NCBI GenBank assembly: GCA_938038785.1
Contig: CALHTB010000026.1
Coordinates: 1-53,460, forward strand
DNA length: 53,460 bases
Source: an uncultured Acidimicrobiales bacterium
GTDB taxonomy: Bacteria; Actinomycetota; Acidimicrobiia; Acidimicrobiales; SHLQ01
Reading direction: 5' to 3'
A program made the position numbers and the translations under genes. Positions 16,721 to 26,300 of the stretch are shown piece after piece; position 1 is the stretch's first letter; each line of letters opens with the position of its first letter. The notes under the pieces are model-generated. The model did no database searches, was not told the origin of the DNA, and saw only the letters and a program-made list of their open reading frames with translations.

Positions 16721-17679
16721 GAGCGTTGCACCTGCATGGCGCCCACGACCGTACCTGCCTTGTTGGTGATATCGGAGACACTCGCCGACTCAGGCACAAC
16801 GCCGAGCTCGGCGAGCACTGCGGCCACAGTCGCCTCAGCGGCGCGCTTGGCGCCGTCACGCACCTTCAACGCAATGCCCAAGCCTCGCTGCGGAAGTGCA
16901 GCCATGTACACCCCTTCAGCACCAGCTTTGATAACGAGAGGCTCGCTCGCCGCCTCGACAAGCAGCACCTCACAACGACCAGTTCCCGAAATCCAGAACG
17001 GGTTCGCCGCCAGGGAGCGGGTCACCCGTTGCGCAGCGTCGTCCTCAGACGTGACGAGGCGCGCCATCGACAGAGCCAGAGCGTGAAGCGGAATGGCAAA
17101 CGTCGGAATGCCGCAACCGTCGCGCCCGCTCGACAGCGAATGCACGTCGACGCCTGTGAACTCGGCGATGGCGTCGGTAACGAGCTGCTGCACTGGATGC
17201 TCACGATCGATGTAGCCCTGATGGTCGACGTCAAGGTGCTTGGCGATCGTGAGGAAGCCTGCGTGCTTGCCAGAACAACAATTGTGGATGGGCTCGAATG
17301 TTTCGCCGGCCTGCAACAACCGGTCAGCTTCAACCTGTGAGATCGGGCGGTCAGCACCACACTCAAGCGCTGAACGGTCGAGCCCGATTCGGGCCAGCCA
17401 GCTATCGACCGCTTCGACATGGGCAGTTTCGCCGCTGTGGCTTGCCGCCCCCAGCGTCAATTCCGTCTCGCTGACCGAAAACGCGTCAGCTGCGCCGCTG
17501 GAAATGAGCGGCAATACCTGGATCGGTTTGATCGACGACCGAGGAATCACCGCCCGATCGAGGTCTCCCCAACCGTGTTCGGTGCCTGAAAGCCCCGCCA
17601 CGCACACATCTACAACGTGTTCGCTTTCAACGGTATCTCTGCTCAATTGCACCTGAAAAGGCGCCGAAATCGCGGTCAC
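16717..17679 (-). CDS. L-asparaginase II family protein
   Basis: 320 residues matching the asparaginase II family (thermolabile, rhizobial-type asparaginases), which differs from the classical E. coli-type enzymes. Family segments are seen: RSSIKPIQVLPL with the conserved Ser-x-x-Lys, the ASHSGE segment, the NCCSGKHAGFL motif, and SSGRDGCGIPTFA. It would hydrolyse L-asparagine to aspartate and ammonia in the cytoplasm. The start is GTG at 17679. It overlaps the ABC exporter permease by four bases, an unusual partner. It is divergent from the Bax-inhibitor gene. Confidence 0.85.
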   Translation of the reverse strand: MTAISAPFQVQLSRDTVESEHVVDVCVAGLSGTEHGWGDLDRAVIPRSSIKPIQVLPLISSGAADAFSVSETELTLGAASHSGETAHVEAVDSWLARIGLDRSALECGADRPISQVEADRLLQAGETFEPIHNCCSGKHAGFLTIAKHLDVDHQGYIDREHPVQQLVTDAIAEFTGVDVHSLSSGRDGCGIPTFAIPLHALALSMARLVTSEDDAAQRVTRSLAANPFWISGTGRCEVLLVEAASEPLVIKAGAEGVYMAALPQRGLGIALKVRDGAKRAAEATVAAVLAELGVVPESASVSDITNKAGTVVGAMQVQRS

Positions 17680-17807
17680 CCCCTAAGTCTGGATGAAAAT
17701 CGACCTCTCCGGCGTTCATAGAGGGGAACAACCCGATTTCGGGTGCAGTACCATTGTGAGTAGGCGGGTTCTGTGAGTGCAGAAGCCCACCCCACCGAAA
17801 GGCCCCA

Positions 17808-18551
17808 ATGAGTTCCTTCCAACCCCAAGATCAACAGCGGGGAACCGGCACACTTCCATACGGAAACACCCCGGCCATCCACGCTCCCGAGACCGACCGA
17901 GCCACCTTTGTCGGCCTCGTCTACAAGCACATCGCAGCAGCCGTTGCGGCGTTCATTGCCTTCGAGGCCATCCTGTTCGTCACCGGCATCGCCGAGGCCA
18001 TGCAAGACTTCTTTTTCAGTGGCGGCGGAGTGCGCTGGCTGCTGCTCATGGGCGGCGTCATGGTCGCTCAGTCCTTCGCAGCTGCCGCGTCGGCCGATCT
18101 GGCAAACCCACCACGCCAGTACCTTGGCCTGTTCGGTTCAGCGTTTGCCCAGGCATTGATCTTCGCTCCGTTCCTGAGCTTCGTGTTCGACACCCAAGGT
18201 GGTTCCGGCACCGTTGCTCAGGCAGCTGTCCTTACCGCAGTGGCCTTCGCCATGCTCACCGGTATCGGCATGTTCACCAGCAAAGATCTGTCGTTCCTGC
18301 GCCCGATCGTCATGTGGGGCTTCGGTCTCGCACTAGTGGCCATCGTCGGCGCATTCATCTTCAACTTCGACCTCGGCCTCTGGTTCTCACTTGCAATGAT
18401 CGGCCTCTCGGGTGCATCGATCTTGTTCCAGACCCAGGGTGTCGTGAAGCGCTACCCCATCGGTAGCCACGTGGCTGCAGCAGTTGGCCTGTTCAACTCG
18501 CTCATGACCATGTTCTGGTACGTCCTGCGTGCCCTCATGCAGCGCGATTAG
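17808..18551 (+). CDS. Bax inhibitor-1/YccA family membrane protein
   Basis: 247 residues. After a short polar N-terminus (about 1-35), roughly seven hydrophobic helices follow in the BI-1/TMBIM pattern. Conserved parts include the second-helix region with FFFSGGG and the C-terminal GASILFQTQGVVKRYP...AVGLFNSLMTMFWYVLRAL. Bacterial members such as YetJ act as pH-gated calcium leak channels. The start ATG follows GAAAGG at a suitable distance. It is divergent from the asparaginase/exporter operon and is followed by repeat copy B. Confidence 0.9.
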   Translation: MSSFQPQDQQRGTGTLPYGNTPAIHAPETDRATFVGLVYKHIAAAVAAFIAFEAILFVTGIAEAMQDFFFSGGGVRWLLLMGGVMVAQSFAAAASADLANPPRQYLGLFGSAFAQALIFAPFLSFVFDTQGGSGTVAQAAVLTAVAFAMLTGIGMFTSKDLSFLRPIVMWGFGLALVAIVGAFIFNFDLGLWFSLAMIGLSGASILFQTQGVVKRYPIGSHVAAAVGLFNSLMTMFWYVLRALMQRD

Positions 18552-18579
18552 ACCAACGCGATTAGGTCTCTTCGCCAGC

Positions 18580-18670
18580 TAGCCCGAAGCTGCGAAGCCG
18601 GTTCGGGCGGACGCGGCCTCAGGCCAGCAGCCGAGCATCGAGGCCCGCTAGGGCCGGATTGCGACCGCTG
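18580..18670 (+). repeat. Intergenic repeat, copy B
   Basis: Second copy of the element at 8672-8766. Its main hairpin is GCCCGAA/TTCGGGC (18582-18588 with 18602-18608). Compared with copy A both arms differ in matching ways, so pairing is preserved. The 22-base identical block is at 18622-18643. It lies 28 bp after the Bax-inhibitor gene and 91 bp before ppa. Confidence 0.75.
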
Positions 18671-18761
18671 AAAAAATGGCGAGTGGTCGGCCCTTTGGGG
18701 TCGACCCCTCTAGTTTTGCTGTGGACGCTTTTACCGGCGCACCCCCTGCCGAAAGAACACC

Positions 18762-19337
18762 ATGCGTATCGATGCAATCCCGATCGGATCCGAGCCACCC
18801 GAGGACGTCAACGTCCTGATCGAAGTGTCGGTTGGCGGCGAACCAATTAAGTACGAGCTGGACAAGGACTCGGGAACCTTGTTCGTCGACCGCTTCTTGT
18901 ACACGCCGATGCGCTACCCCGGGAACTACGGCTTTGTGCCTCACACCCTGAGCGAGGACGGCGACCCGATCGACGTCCTGGTGTGCAACACCCGTGTCAT
19001 TGTTCCTGGAGCCGCCATCAACTGCCGCCCAATTGGTGTGCTCGTGATGGAAGACGATGGTGGCCAGGACGAGAAGGTTCTCGCCGTGCCATCTACCCAT
19101 GTATCGCGACGCTACGAATCGGTGGCCAATTTCTTCGACCTGCCAGCCATAACAATCGATCAGATCCAGCACTTCTTCGAGCACTACAAGGATCTCGAGC
19201 CCGACAAGTGGGTCAAGATCGACCATTGGGGTGACGCCAACGAGGCCAAGCAGCTCATCACCGAGGCCATCGAACGAGCCGAGCAGAATAAGGGCAAGCA
19301 GCAGGGCCGACGGATCGGCGACCGGCGTCAAAGTTGA
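18762..19337 (+). CDS. ppa: Inorganic pyrophosphatase (family I)
   Basis: 191 residues, slightly longer than the roughly 165-175 usual for this family because of a basic C-terminal tail ([12 protein letters not shown]). The signature DGDPIDV is at 66-72 and carries the metal-binding aspartates; [17 protein letters not shown] supplies the substrate-binding region. The enzyme hydrolyses pyrophosphate to two phosphates in the cytoplasm and so drives many biosynthetic reactions. It is 30 bp before the aminotransferase gene, so the two may share a transcript. Confidence 0.97.
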   Translation: MRIDAIPIGSEPPEDVNVLIEVSVGGEPIKYELDKDSGTLFVDRFLYTPMRYPGNYGFVPHTLSEDGDPIDVLVCNTRVIVPGAAINCRPIGVLVMEDDGGQDEKVLAVPSTHVSRRYESVANFFDLPAITIDQIQHFFEHYKDLEPDKWVKIDHWGDANEAKQLITEAIERAEQNKGKQQGRRIGDRRQS

Positions 19338-19367
19338 CCTAGCAATCACCTATGGCAGGATGGCGCC

Positions 19368-20750
19368 ATGACCGATACCCGCCCGTCCTCGCCACAAGAC
19401 GTTCGTGATTGGGACAACACGTTCAATATGCACCCGTGGGAGACCATGGGAACCAAGCCGCCTGATCGGCTGATCGCCGCCCGTGGCGAGGGCATCTATC
19501 TGTACGACCCCGAAGGCAATCGGTACATCGACGGCCCTGGTGGCATGTGGAACGTGCAGATTGGCTATGGCAACACCGAAGTGGCTCACGCCATGGCCGA
19601 CCAGGCAATAGCACTGCCGTTTAACAGCCCGTGGTACTTCGCGTCCGACCCGGCCTCGGTGCTGGCGAAGCGCCTCACCGAGATGTCACCGGGTGATCTG
19701 AATTGGGTGTTCTTCACCACCGGCGGCTCTTCGGCTGTGGACAGCGCGCTCCGGTTCTCGCATTTCTACAACAACATGCTCGGGCGACCCGAGAAGAAGA
19801 TCACCATCTCACGCGAGAAGGCGTATCACGGGTCTACCTACCTTGCCGCCACGATGTCGGGCAAAGAGCGCGACCGGACGTTCATGGACACCGCGACCGA
19901 GCTCGTCCGGTTCTTGCCCGACGTGAGCCCGCTACTTCGACCCGAGGGAATGAGCCTCGCTGACTGGTGCGATGCCAAAGTCGCCGATCTTGAGTCGCTC
20001 ATCGCAGAGGTCGGCGCCGACCACATCGGGTCGTTCATCGCCGAACCAATTCTGGCGAGCGGCGGCATGATCATCCCGCCGCCCGGCTACCACGAGCGCA
20101 CGCGGGCGATCTGCGCCGAACACGACATCTTGTACATCTCCGATGAGGTCGTCACCGGATTCGGACGCCTGGGCCATTGGTTCGCATCCGAACCCGTCTT
20201 TGGCATCGTGCCCGACATCATCACGTGCGCCAAGGGCATCACGTCTGGTTACGCGCCGCTGGGCGCGATGTTGGTCTCGGACCGGCTCGTCGATCAGCTC
20301 AAGGACGAGGACCGGGGCGACATTGCGTTCTCGAATGGCTTCACCAACTCGTCACACCCAGTGGCCTGCGCTGCTGCACTCGCGAACCTTGACGTAATGG
20401 AGCGCGACGGCATTCTCGAACACGTGCGCAATGTCACCCCACACTTCCAGCAGCGCCTCCAACAGCTCGAGCGGTTCGAAATCGTCGCCGAAGCCCGGGG
20501 TGTCGGTTTGGCTGGCTGCGTCGAAGGAGACATTGCCCCTCCCGAGGCAACCCAAGTCGAACGCCTGGCCATCGACTACCAGTTCGGTTCGCTCATGGAC
20601 GCTGCGTGCGAGAAGCGAGGGCTCATCGTGCGGCCATCGATCAACATGTGTGTCTTCTCGCCGCCGCTCATCATCACCATCGAGCAGATCGACGAGATGT
20701 TCGACATCCTCGAAGAAGCCCTCGAAGAGATCGTATCGGCTCAGCCCTGA
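19368..20750 (+). CDS. Class III aminotransferase, PLP-dependent
   Basis: 460 residues. The pyridoxal-phosphate lysine is Lys289 in [16 protein letters not shown], with the preceding [13 protein letters not shown] carrying the ring-contacting aspartate. [16 protein letters not shown] and [13 protein letters not shown] are also typical of the family. The sequence best fits the omega-amino acid:pyruvate / beta-alanine / polyamine transaminase group, which moves a terminal amino group to pyruvate or a similar acceptor. The exact substrate cannot be told from the sequence. It follows ppa by 30 bp and ends at a hairpin shared with the convergent citrate synthase gene. Confidence 0.9.
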   Translation: MTDTRPSSPQDVRDWDNTFNMHPWETMGTKPPDRLIAARGEGIYLYDPEGNRYIDGPGGMWNVQIGYGNTEVAHAMADQAIALPFNSPWYFASDPASVLAKRLTEMSPGDLNWVFFTTGGSSAVDSALRFSHFYNNMLGRPEKKITISREKAYHGSTYLAATMSGKERDRTFMDTATELVRFLPDVSPLLRPEGMSLADWCDAKVADLESLIAEVGADHIGSFIAEPILASGGMIIPPPGYHERTRAICAEHDILYISDEVVTGFGRLGHWFASEPVFGIVPDIITCAKGITSGYAPLGAMLVSDRLVDQLKDEDRGDIAFSNGFTNSSHPVACAAALANLDVMERDGILEHVRNVTPHFQQRLQQLERFEIVAEARGVGLAGCVEGDIAPPEATQVERLAIDYQFGSLMDAACEKRGLIVRPSINMCVFSPPLIITIEQIDEMFDILEEALEEIVSAQP

Positions 20751-20782
20751 GGGCTTCACCAACCTGTCGAATTTTGATTGAT

Positions 20783-20803
20783 GGTGGGCCGCTAACGCCC
20801 ACC
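20783..20803. terminator. Hairpin between convergent aminotransferase and citrate synthase genes
   Basis: GGTGGGC (20783-20789) pairs with GCCCACC (20797-20803) around a seven-base loop. It is flanked by AT-rich sequence on both sides, consistent with termination from either direction. Confidence 0.6.
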
Positions 20804-20826
20804 AAAAATCACAGATCGTCCGAGAA

Positions 20827-21924
20827 CTACACAGGCGATACGCCCGTGTAGTTGGCACTTGGGCGGATGATCTTGCCCTCGGCTGCTTGTTCGAGGATGT
20901 GGGCCGACCAACCAATCACCCGGCTTACCGCAAAGCTCGGGGTGAAGAGCTCGGGCGGAAGACCCGCGATGCCGAGTGACACCGCAGCCCAGTACTCGAC
21001 GTTGGTCACGATTGTTTGCCCGGGCTTCCATTCGGCGAGTTTGGTCAAGATCTCCTGCTCGATCCCGACCGCTGCCTTGGCCAAATCGCCGCCGATGTCC
21101 TCGGCTGCCTCGCGAAGCACGATGCCCCGAGGGTCTTCGGCACGGTAGACGGCGTGACCAAATCCCATGATCTTCTCACCGGCGTCGAGTTTGGCTTCGA
21201 CCCATGCGCGGGCCTGATCGGGCGAGCCGATCTCTTCGATCATCGACAGCGCACGACCTGGTGCGCCGCCATGAAGCGGCCCACTGAGGGCGCCGAGACC
21301 AGCGACGATTGAGCTCGCCACCGATGCACCCGTGCTGGCCACGACTCGAGACGTGAACGTGGAGGCGTTGAAGCCATGGTCGATCGTGGCGACGAGGTAC
21401 TTCTCTACCGCTTTGGCATTTAGCGCGTCGGGAACCTCGCCGGTGGCCATCTGGAGGTAGTCAGCGGCATGCTCGAGCTCGGGGTTCGGGTCGATCGGTT
21501 CAAGCTGGTTTCGACGTCGATAGTGACGAGCGACAATCGTCGGAACTACCGCCATCAATCGAATGGCGTCTTCACGGCGCTGCTTCTCGTCGATATCGAG
21601 CACCGGTTGGTGACCCTCGATGTCAGCTACAGCGAGCAGAGCGGCTCGAATGACCGAGAGAGAGTCAGCGGTGAACTCTGACATCACGTCGACAAGGTTG
21701 GCCACCTCGACTGGGAGCGAACGATATGGCCCCAAGTTGATCGGTTCGACCTCGGGCGGCAGAGCCCCATCGATCAGTAGGGTCACCACGTCGTCAACCG
21801 AGTGGGTGCGAGCCAGGTTTGCGGCGTTGTACTGGCGGTAGTGGTAGAAGCCTTCAGCACCGCGCACCGCCCCGATGGTCGTGTCGGCGACTGCAACGCC
21901 CTTTAGCCCCGGTGGCACCTGCAT
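20827..21924 (-). CDS. Citrate synthase (CitA-type)
   Basis: 365 residues from the ATG at 21924, which has GAGGAG eight bases upstream; an in-frame TTG five codons earlier is unlikely. The family's catalytic histidines are His218 (GPLHGG) and His257 (GFGHAVY), and SRVIGWSAHILEQ is intact. At the position of the usual catalytic aspartate (NVDFY in most citrate synthases) it has Glu310 (NVEYW). This occurs, to my recollection, in some actinobacterial CitA-type proteins. It condenses oxaloacetate and acetyl-CoA (or perhaps propionyl-CoA). It faces a second citrate synthase gene across a palindrome-rich promoter region. Confidence 0.9.
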   Translation of the reverse strand: MQVPPGLKGVAVADTTIGAVRGAEGFYHYRQYNAANLARTHSVDDVVTLLIDGALPPEVEPINLGPYRSLPVEVANLVDVMSEFTADSLSVIRAALLAVADIEGHQPVLDIDEKQRREDAIRLMAVVPTIVARHYRRRNQLEPIDPNPELEHAADYLQMATGEVPDALNAKAVEKYLVATIDHGFNASTFTSRVVASTGASVASSIVAGLGALSGPLHGGAPGRALSMIEEIGSPDQARAWVEAKLDAGEKIMGFGHAVYRAEDPRGIVLREAAEDIGGDLAKAAVGIEQEILTKLAEWKPGQTIVTNVEYWAAVSLGIAGLPPELFTPSFAVSRVIGWSAHILEQAAEGKIIRPSANYTGVSPV

Positions 21925-21980
21925 ATGAAAGCTCCTCAACTGCGAACGGTTCGCTCTCCCACTGTCGGTGTTCTCCAGTA

Positions 21981-22101
21981 CATTGACAACATTGATGACA
22001 TCAACATTGATCGAGTCAATCTAAGGAACCAGGTTCCTTTTGAGTGTTAGGTACCAGGTTCCTTTCACCCAAAAGGAGCGTGGTACCTCTCGAGTGTCAG
22101 G
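21981..22101. promoter_or_regulatory. Operator-rich divergent promoter region of the two citrate synthase genes
   Basis: Contains: palindrome TTGATG-A-CATCAA (21992-22004); direct repeats CAACATTGAT at 21987 and 22002; outer arms ATTGAC (21982-21987) and GTCAAT (22015-22020); perfect palindrome AAGGAACC-A-GGTTCCTT (22023-22039); a one-mismatch copy, GGTACC-A-GGTTCC (22050-22062), 25 bp further on; and GAGTGTYAGG twice (22042-22051 and 22092-22101). The ATTGAC/GTCAAT arms include TTGACA and TTGACT, which could be -35 elements facing each other. Regulators binding several of these sites would control both genes. Confidence 0.6.
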
Positions 22102-22107
22102 AGTGAG

Positions 22108-23349
22108 ATGAACGAGTGGGTTGATACGCGGGTGCTGCTGCCTCGGCCTTCGGAGCGTTTGAGCACCGAGGAGACCGCATCACGACTTGGGGTCAAGAAA
22201 GAGACCGTCTACGCCTATGTGTCACGCGGCATTCTCTCTCGCCAGAAGGCTGTAGACGGGCGAGCGTCGACCTTCGACGCTGACGAGGTCGACCGGCTGC
22301 GCCGCCAGCGAGCGGGCGGCCACCCCGGACGGCTTGAAGCACCGGTTACCACCAGCATCACCGATGTACGAGATGGCTATGTCGCCTACCGGGGCACTCC
22401 TATCGACGAGCTCGCCCGAAGCGACGTGGGGTTCGAACAAGTTGCCAGCATCCTGTGGGACATACCTGCCGACCAGTGGACCGCCCCGCCGGAACTCATC
22501 GAGGCGATTACCGCAGCTACCCACCAGCTCGGACCGTCGGCCAACCTGATCGATCAACTCCTCGCTGGCACCGTCATGGCCAGCACGCACGATCCGTTTC
22601 GACACGACCGCGACCCGGCGAGTGCCACGACCTCGGTCCGTCACCTCGTCGCGGCCACCGTCGACTCTCTGCCTCTTCAGAAGACAGTGAAACTCGCCAA
22701 CGGGGCATCGATCGCCGAACGTCTGTGGCCCCGACTCACCACAGCAGCAAGAACCAACGCTCGCGTCCTCGACCAGACCCTGATGTTGCTCGCGGACCAC
22801 GGCATCGCGTCATCGACGCTCGCCGCCCGGGTCGCAGCCAGCACTCGGGGCGGCCCGCACGCGTCCATCATCGCCGGGCTCGGCGCCCTGAACGGGCCCT
22901 TGCACGGCGCTGCAGGGCAGGCCGTCCATCACCTCTTGCTCGACGCAGAATCTCACGGGGTCGAAAGCGCAATCGCCGAGGTGCTCCGCACGAACGGAAA
23001 AGTACCGGGCATCGGCCACTTCATCCATCGAACGTCAGACCCACGCTTCGAGATCATGATGCGCTCGCTCGACGAATCGACCCTCTCCCCGGCCCGCATT
23101 GCTGTAGTCCACGAGCTTCTTGGTCAAACCCGAGAGCGAATCACCGCACCGCACAACATCGACTTCTCGCTCGGGAGCTTCACCTTTGCAGCGGGAATGG
23201 CACCCGACGCGGGCGAGCTCATCTTCGCTCTCGCGCGGATTGTCGGGTGGATCGCGCACGCCATCGAAGAGCACGAACAAGCTCCATTGCGATTCCGTCC
23301 TATCGGGCGGTACGACGCCCTACGCCCCCGCCCAGCACCCCCTGCCTGA
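22108..23349 (+). CDS. Citrate synthase-family protein with N-terminal helix-turn-helix domain
   Basis: 413 residues. Residues about 18-68 form a MerR/excisionase-like DNA-binding domain (LSTEETASRLGVKKETVYAY, then a basic wing and DADEVDRLRRQR). From about residue 82 to the end is a citrate synthase domain with all three catalytic positions in place: His266 (GPLHGA), His304 (GIGHFIHR) and Asp352 (NIDFSLG). So it may be an enzyme, a metabolite-sensing regulator, or both. It is divergent from the ordinary citrate synthase gene, with palindromes and direct repeats in between, which suggests local control. Start ATG follows AGGAG at proper spacing. HTH-citrate synthase fusions are known from annotated actinobacterial genomes. 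I know of no proven role. Confidence 0.85.
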   Translation: MNEWVDTRVLLPRPSERLSTEETASRLGVKKETVYAYVSRGILSRQKAVDGRASTFDADEVDRLRRQRAGGHPGRLEAPVTTSITDVRDGYVAYRGTPIDELARSDVGFEQVASILWDIPADQWTAPPELIEAITAATHQLGPSANLIDQLLAGTVMASTHDPFRHDRDPASATTSVRHLVAATVDSLPLQKTVKLANGASIAERLWPRLTTAARTNARVLDQTLMLLADHGIASSTLAARVAASTRGGPHASIIAGLGALNGPLHGAAGQAVHHLLLDAESHGVESAIAEVLRTNGKVPGIGHFIHRTSDPRFEIMMRSLDESTLSPARIAVVHELLGQTRERITAPHNIDFSLGSFTFAAGMAPDAGELIFALARIVGWIAHAIEEHEQAPLRFRPIGRYDALRPRPAPPA

Positions 23350-23357
23350 ACAGCGCT

Positions 23358-23391
23358 CCAACGGTTTGAGGGTCTGACCCAAAACTGTTGG
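23358..23391. terminator. Bidirectional hairpin with GGGTCTGACCC core
   Basis: Arms CCAACGGTTT (23358-23367) and AAAACTGTTGG (23381-23391) pair with one G-T wobble and enclose GGGTC-T-GACCC (23370-23380). It lies 9 bp after the HTH-citrate synthase stop and ends 4 bp before the pyc stop, serving two convergent genes. Confidence 0.65.
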
Positions 23392-23394
23392 GGG

Positions 23395-26300
23395 CTAGGC
23401 GCCGATGTCGGTTTCGGGACTAGCCGAGAGGCCAACCGGTCGAATCTCGAGAATGAGGTCGCCACCCTCAAGTGATGAACCGAGTGCGGCCACGATGCGC
23501 TCGACCGTGCCATCGATCGGCGCAGAGATCGACGACTCCATCTTCATCGCCTCGATCACCGCTACGGAGTCTCCGGCGGCGACTTCGTCACCAACGGCGA
23601 CGGCGACGTTCACCACCCCACGGAACGGCGCACCGACATGCCCGGGACGGGACGGGTCAACCCGCTCAGACTCGGTGTGACTCGACGAAACGGAACGATC
23701 GCGGGTGTCGATATCTCGGGTTTGGCCATTGACCACAAAGCTCACGCGACGAATCCCATCGTCGTTGGCCTCGCCAACCGACCGCAGTCCGAGCAGCAGA
23801 CGTACGCCTCGACCAAGGCCAACCGATGCTTCCTCGGCCTGCGGGTCGAGCCCGTACCAAAACAGCGGCGACGGAAGCACCGAGAGGTCGCCGTAGCGGG
23901 CTCGCTTCTCGGCTTGATCGGCTGATGGTCCGGGGAACAGCAGCCGGTTGAGGGTTGCACGGCGATCATCGCCAGCGAGCCCTGCTTCATCGGCTGGAGC
24001 GAGTTCTTCGCGGTGCGGCTCCCAGGTACGTCCTTCGATGGCTTTCGAACGGAACGGTTCTGGGAAACCTCCGGGCGGAGTGCCGAGCTCGCCGTGCAGG
24101 AAGCCAACTACCGAGTCAGGCAGGTCGACGGTTTCGGGCTCGTTGAGGAGCTGCTCGGGGGTAACGCCCGATGCGACTAGATGGAGCGCAAGGTCGCCGA
24201 CCACCTTCGAGGATGGCGTGACTTTGATTGGTCGCCCGAGTAGCTCGTTGCATGCCGCATAGAGATCTTCGACCTCTTCAAAGCGATGGCCCAGACCTAG
24301 CGCACGAGCTTGCGAGCGCAGGTTCGACAGCTGTCCACCCGGAATTTCGTGGCGATACACAGTGCTCGTCGGCGATTGAAGGCCGGCCTCGAACGGGGCG
24401 TAAACCTGGCGCACCGCTTCCCAATACGGCTCGAGGTCGCCGATAGCGTCGAGGCGCACGCCGCTGGCGCGTTCGGTGTTGTCGGTCATCGAGACTACGG
24501 CGCCCATAGAAGGTTGCGACGTCATGCCCGAGAGTGGAGGCGATGCTGCATCGATAGCGTCGACGCCCGCGTCGATCGCTGCCAGATACGTCGCCACCTG
24601 ACCCCCGGAGGTGTCATGGGTGTGAAGGTGCACTGGTGCATCAAACCGCTCGCGCAATGCCGAGACCAAGGTCTTGGCAGCATCAGCGCGAAGCAGACCG
24701 GCCATGTCCTTCACACAAAGGATGTGCACTCCGGCATCGATCAGCTCTTCGGCCACGCCGAGGTAATAGTCGAGGGTGTAGAGGTCTTCGCCAGGATTCG
24801 AAAGGTCACCCGAGTAACAAATCGTGCCTTCGGCAACTGCACCAACCTCGAGCACGGCCTCGATCGCTGGCCGCATCTGGTCGAGGCTGTTGAAGGCATC
24901 GAACACCCGGAAAATATCCATGCCACTTTCGGCCGCTTCGGCAACGAAGCTCTTGGCGACCGTGTCGGGGTATGGCGAGTAGCCAACGGTGTTGCGCCCA
25001 CGCAACAACATCTGGGTGCAGATGTTGGGCGCGGCTTCACGCAACCGCTCGAGCCGCTCCCACGGGTCTTCGTGCAGGAACCGCAGGGCCACGTCGAAGG
25101 TGGCGCCTCCCCAACATTCCAGGCTGAATAGCTCGGGCATCGTGTGAGCGATCTGCCGCGCGCCAGCGACGAGATCGATCGAACGGACTCGGGTCGCAAG
25201 GATCGACTGGTGGGCGTCGCGCAACGTTGTATCGGTGATACCGATCGCCGTTTGCGCACGGAGTTCGGCCGCGAACTTCTCTGGTCCGAGCTCTAGCAGG
25301 CGCTGCCGCGAACCCGCTGGCGGTTCGACCGTGGGACGTGGTGCAAGTTTGGACGACGGGTCGATTCGGGTCGGGGCCGGGCCGTGTGGCTGGTTCACCG
25401 TGATGTCGGCCAAATACCGCAAGAGCCGAGTGGCGCGATTGGCCCCAACCGATGCAGCGGTGAGCTCGGGTCGTTGGTCGATGAAATTCGTCGTGACCGC
25501 TCCGCTGATGAACTGTTCGTCGGCGAGGATCGCCCGGAGGAACGGCTGGTTTGTTGCAACGCCACGCACTCGGTACTCGGCAAGGGTGCGCTGAAGCCGG
25601 CGAATGACCGTTGGAAAGTCGCGTCCCCGACAGGTGATCTTCTCGATCATCGAATCGAAGTACGGGGTGATCTCGACGCCTTGGTACACGCAACCATCGA
25701 GGCGAACACCGGGCCCTGTCGCAGGCCGATACGCAAGAATCCGTCCGGTGTCCGGGCGGAAATCATTTGCCGGGTCTTCGGCGGTCACTCGACACTGCAT
25801 GGCGTAGCCACGAACTTCGATGGTGTCCTGGCTGAGCCCGAGGTCGGTGAGGCTCTCTCCCGAGGCGATCCGTAGCTGTGATTCGACCAGGTCGACGTCG
25901 GTCACCTCCTCGGTCACCGTGTGCTCCACCTGGATTCGAGGGTTCATCTCGATGAAGACATGTCGCCCCGACTTATCGACAAGGAACTCCACCGTGCCGG
26001 CGTTCGCGTAGTCGATCGAACGAGCAAAGCGAACTGCGCCATCGAGCAGTTCGCTACGCACGCCGGCGTCGAGGTGCGGCGCGGGTGCGAGCTCGACCAC
26101 CTTCTGGAACCGGCGCTGTACCGAACAGTCGCGTTCAAAGAGATGCACAACATCGCCGTGCTTGTCGGCCAAGACCTGCGCCTCGATGTGGCGCACGTCG
26201 GTCATGGCTTCTTCGAGGAACACCGTGGAGTCGCCAAAGGCGCTCTCGGCTTCGCGTCGAGCAGCATCTACAGCCGCGACGAGGTCGGCGGGGTCTTCGA

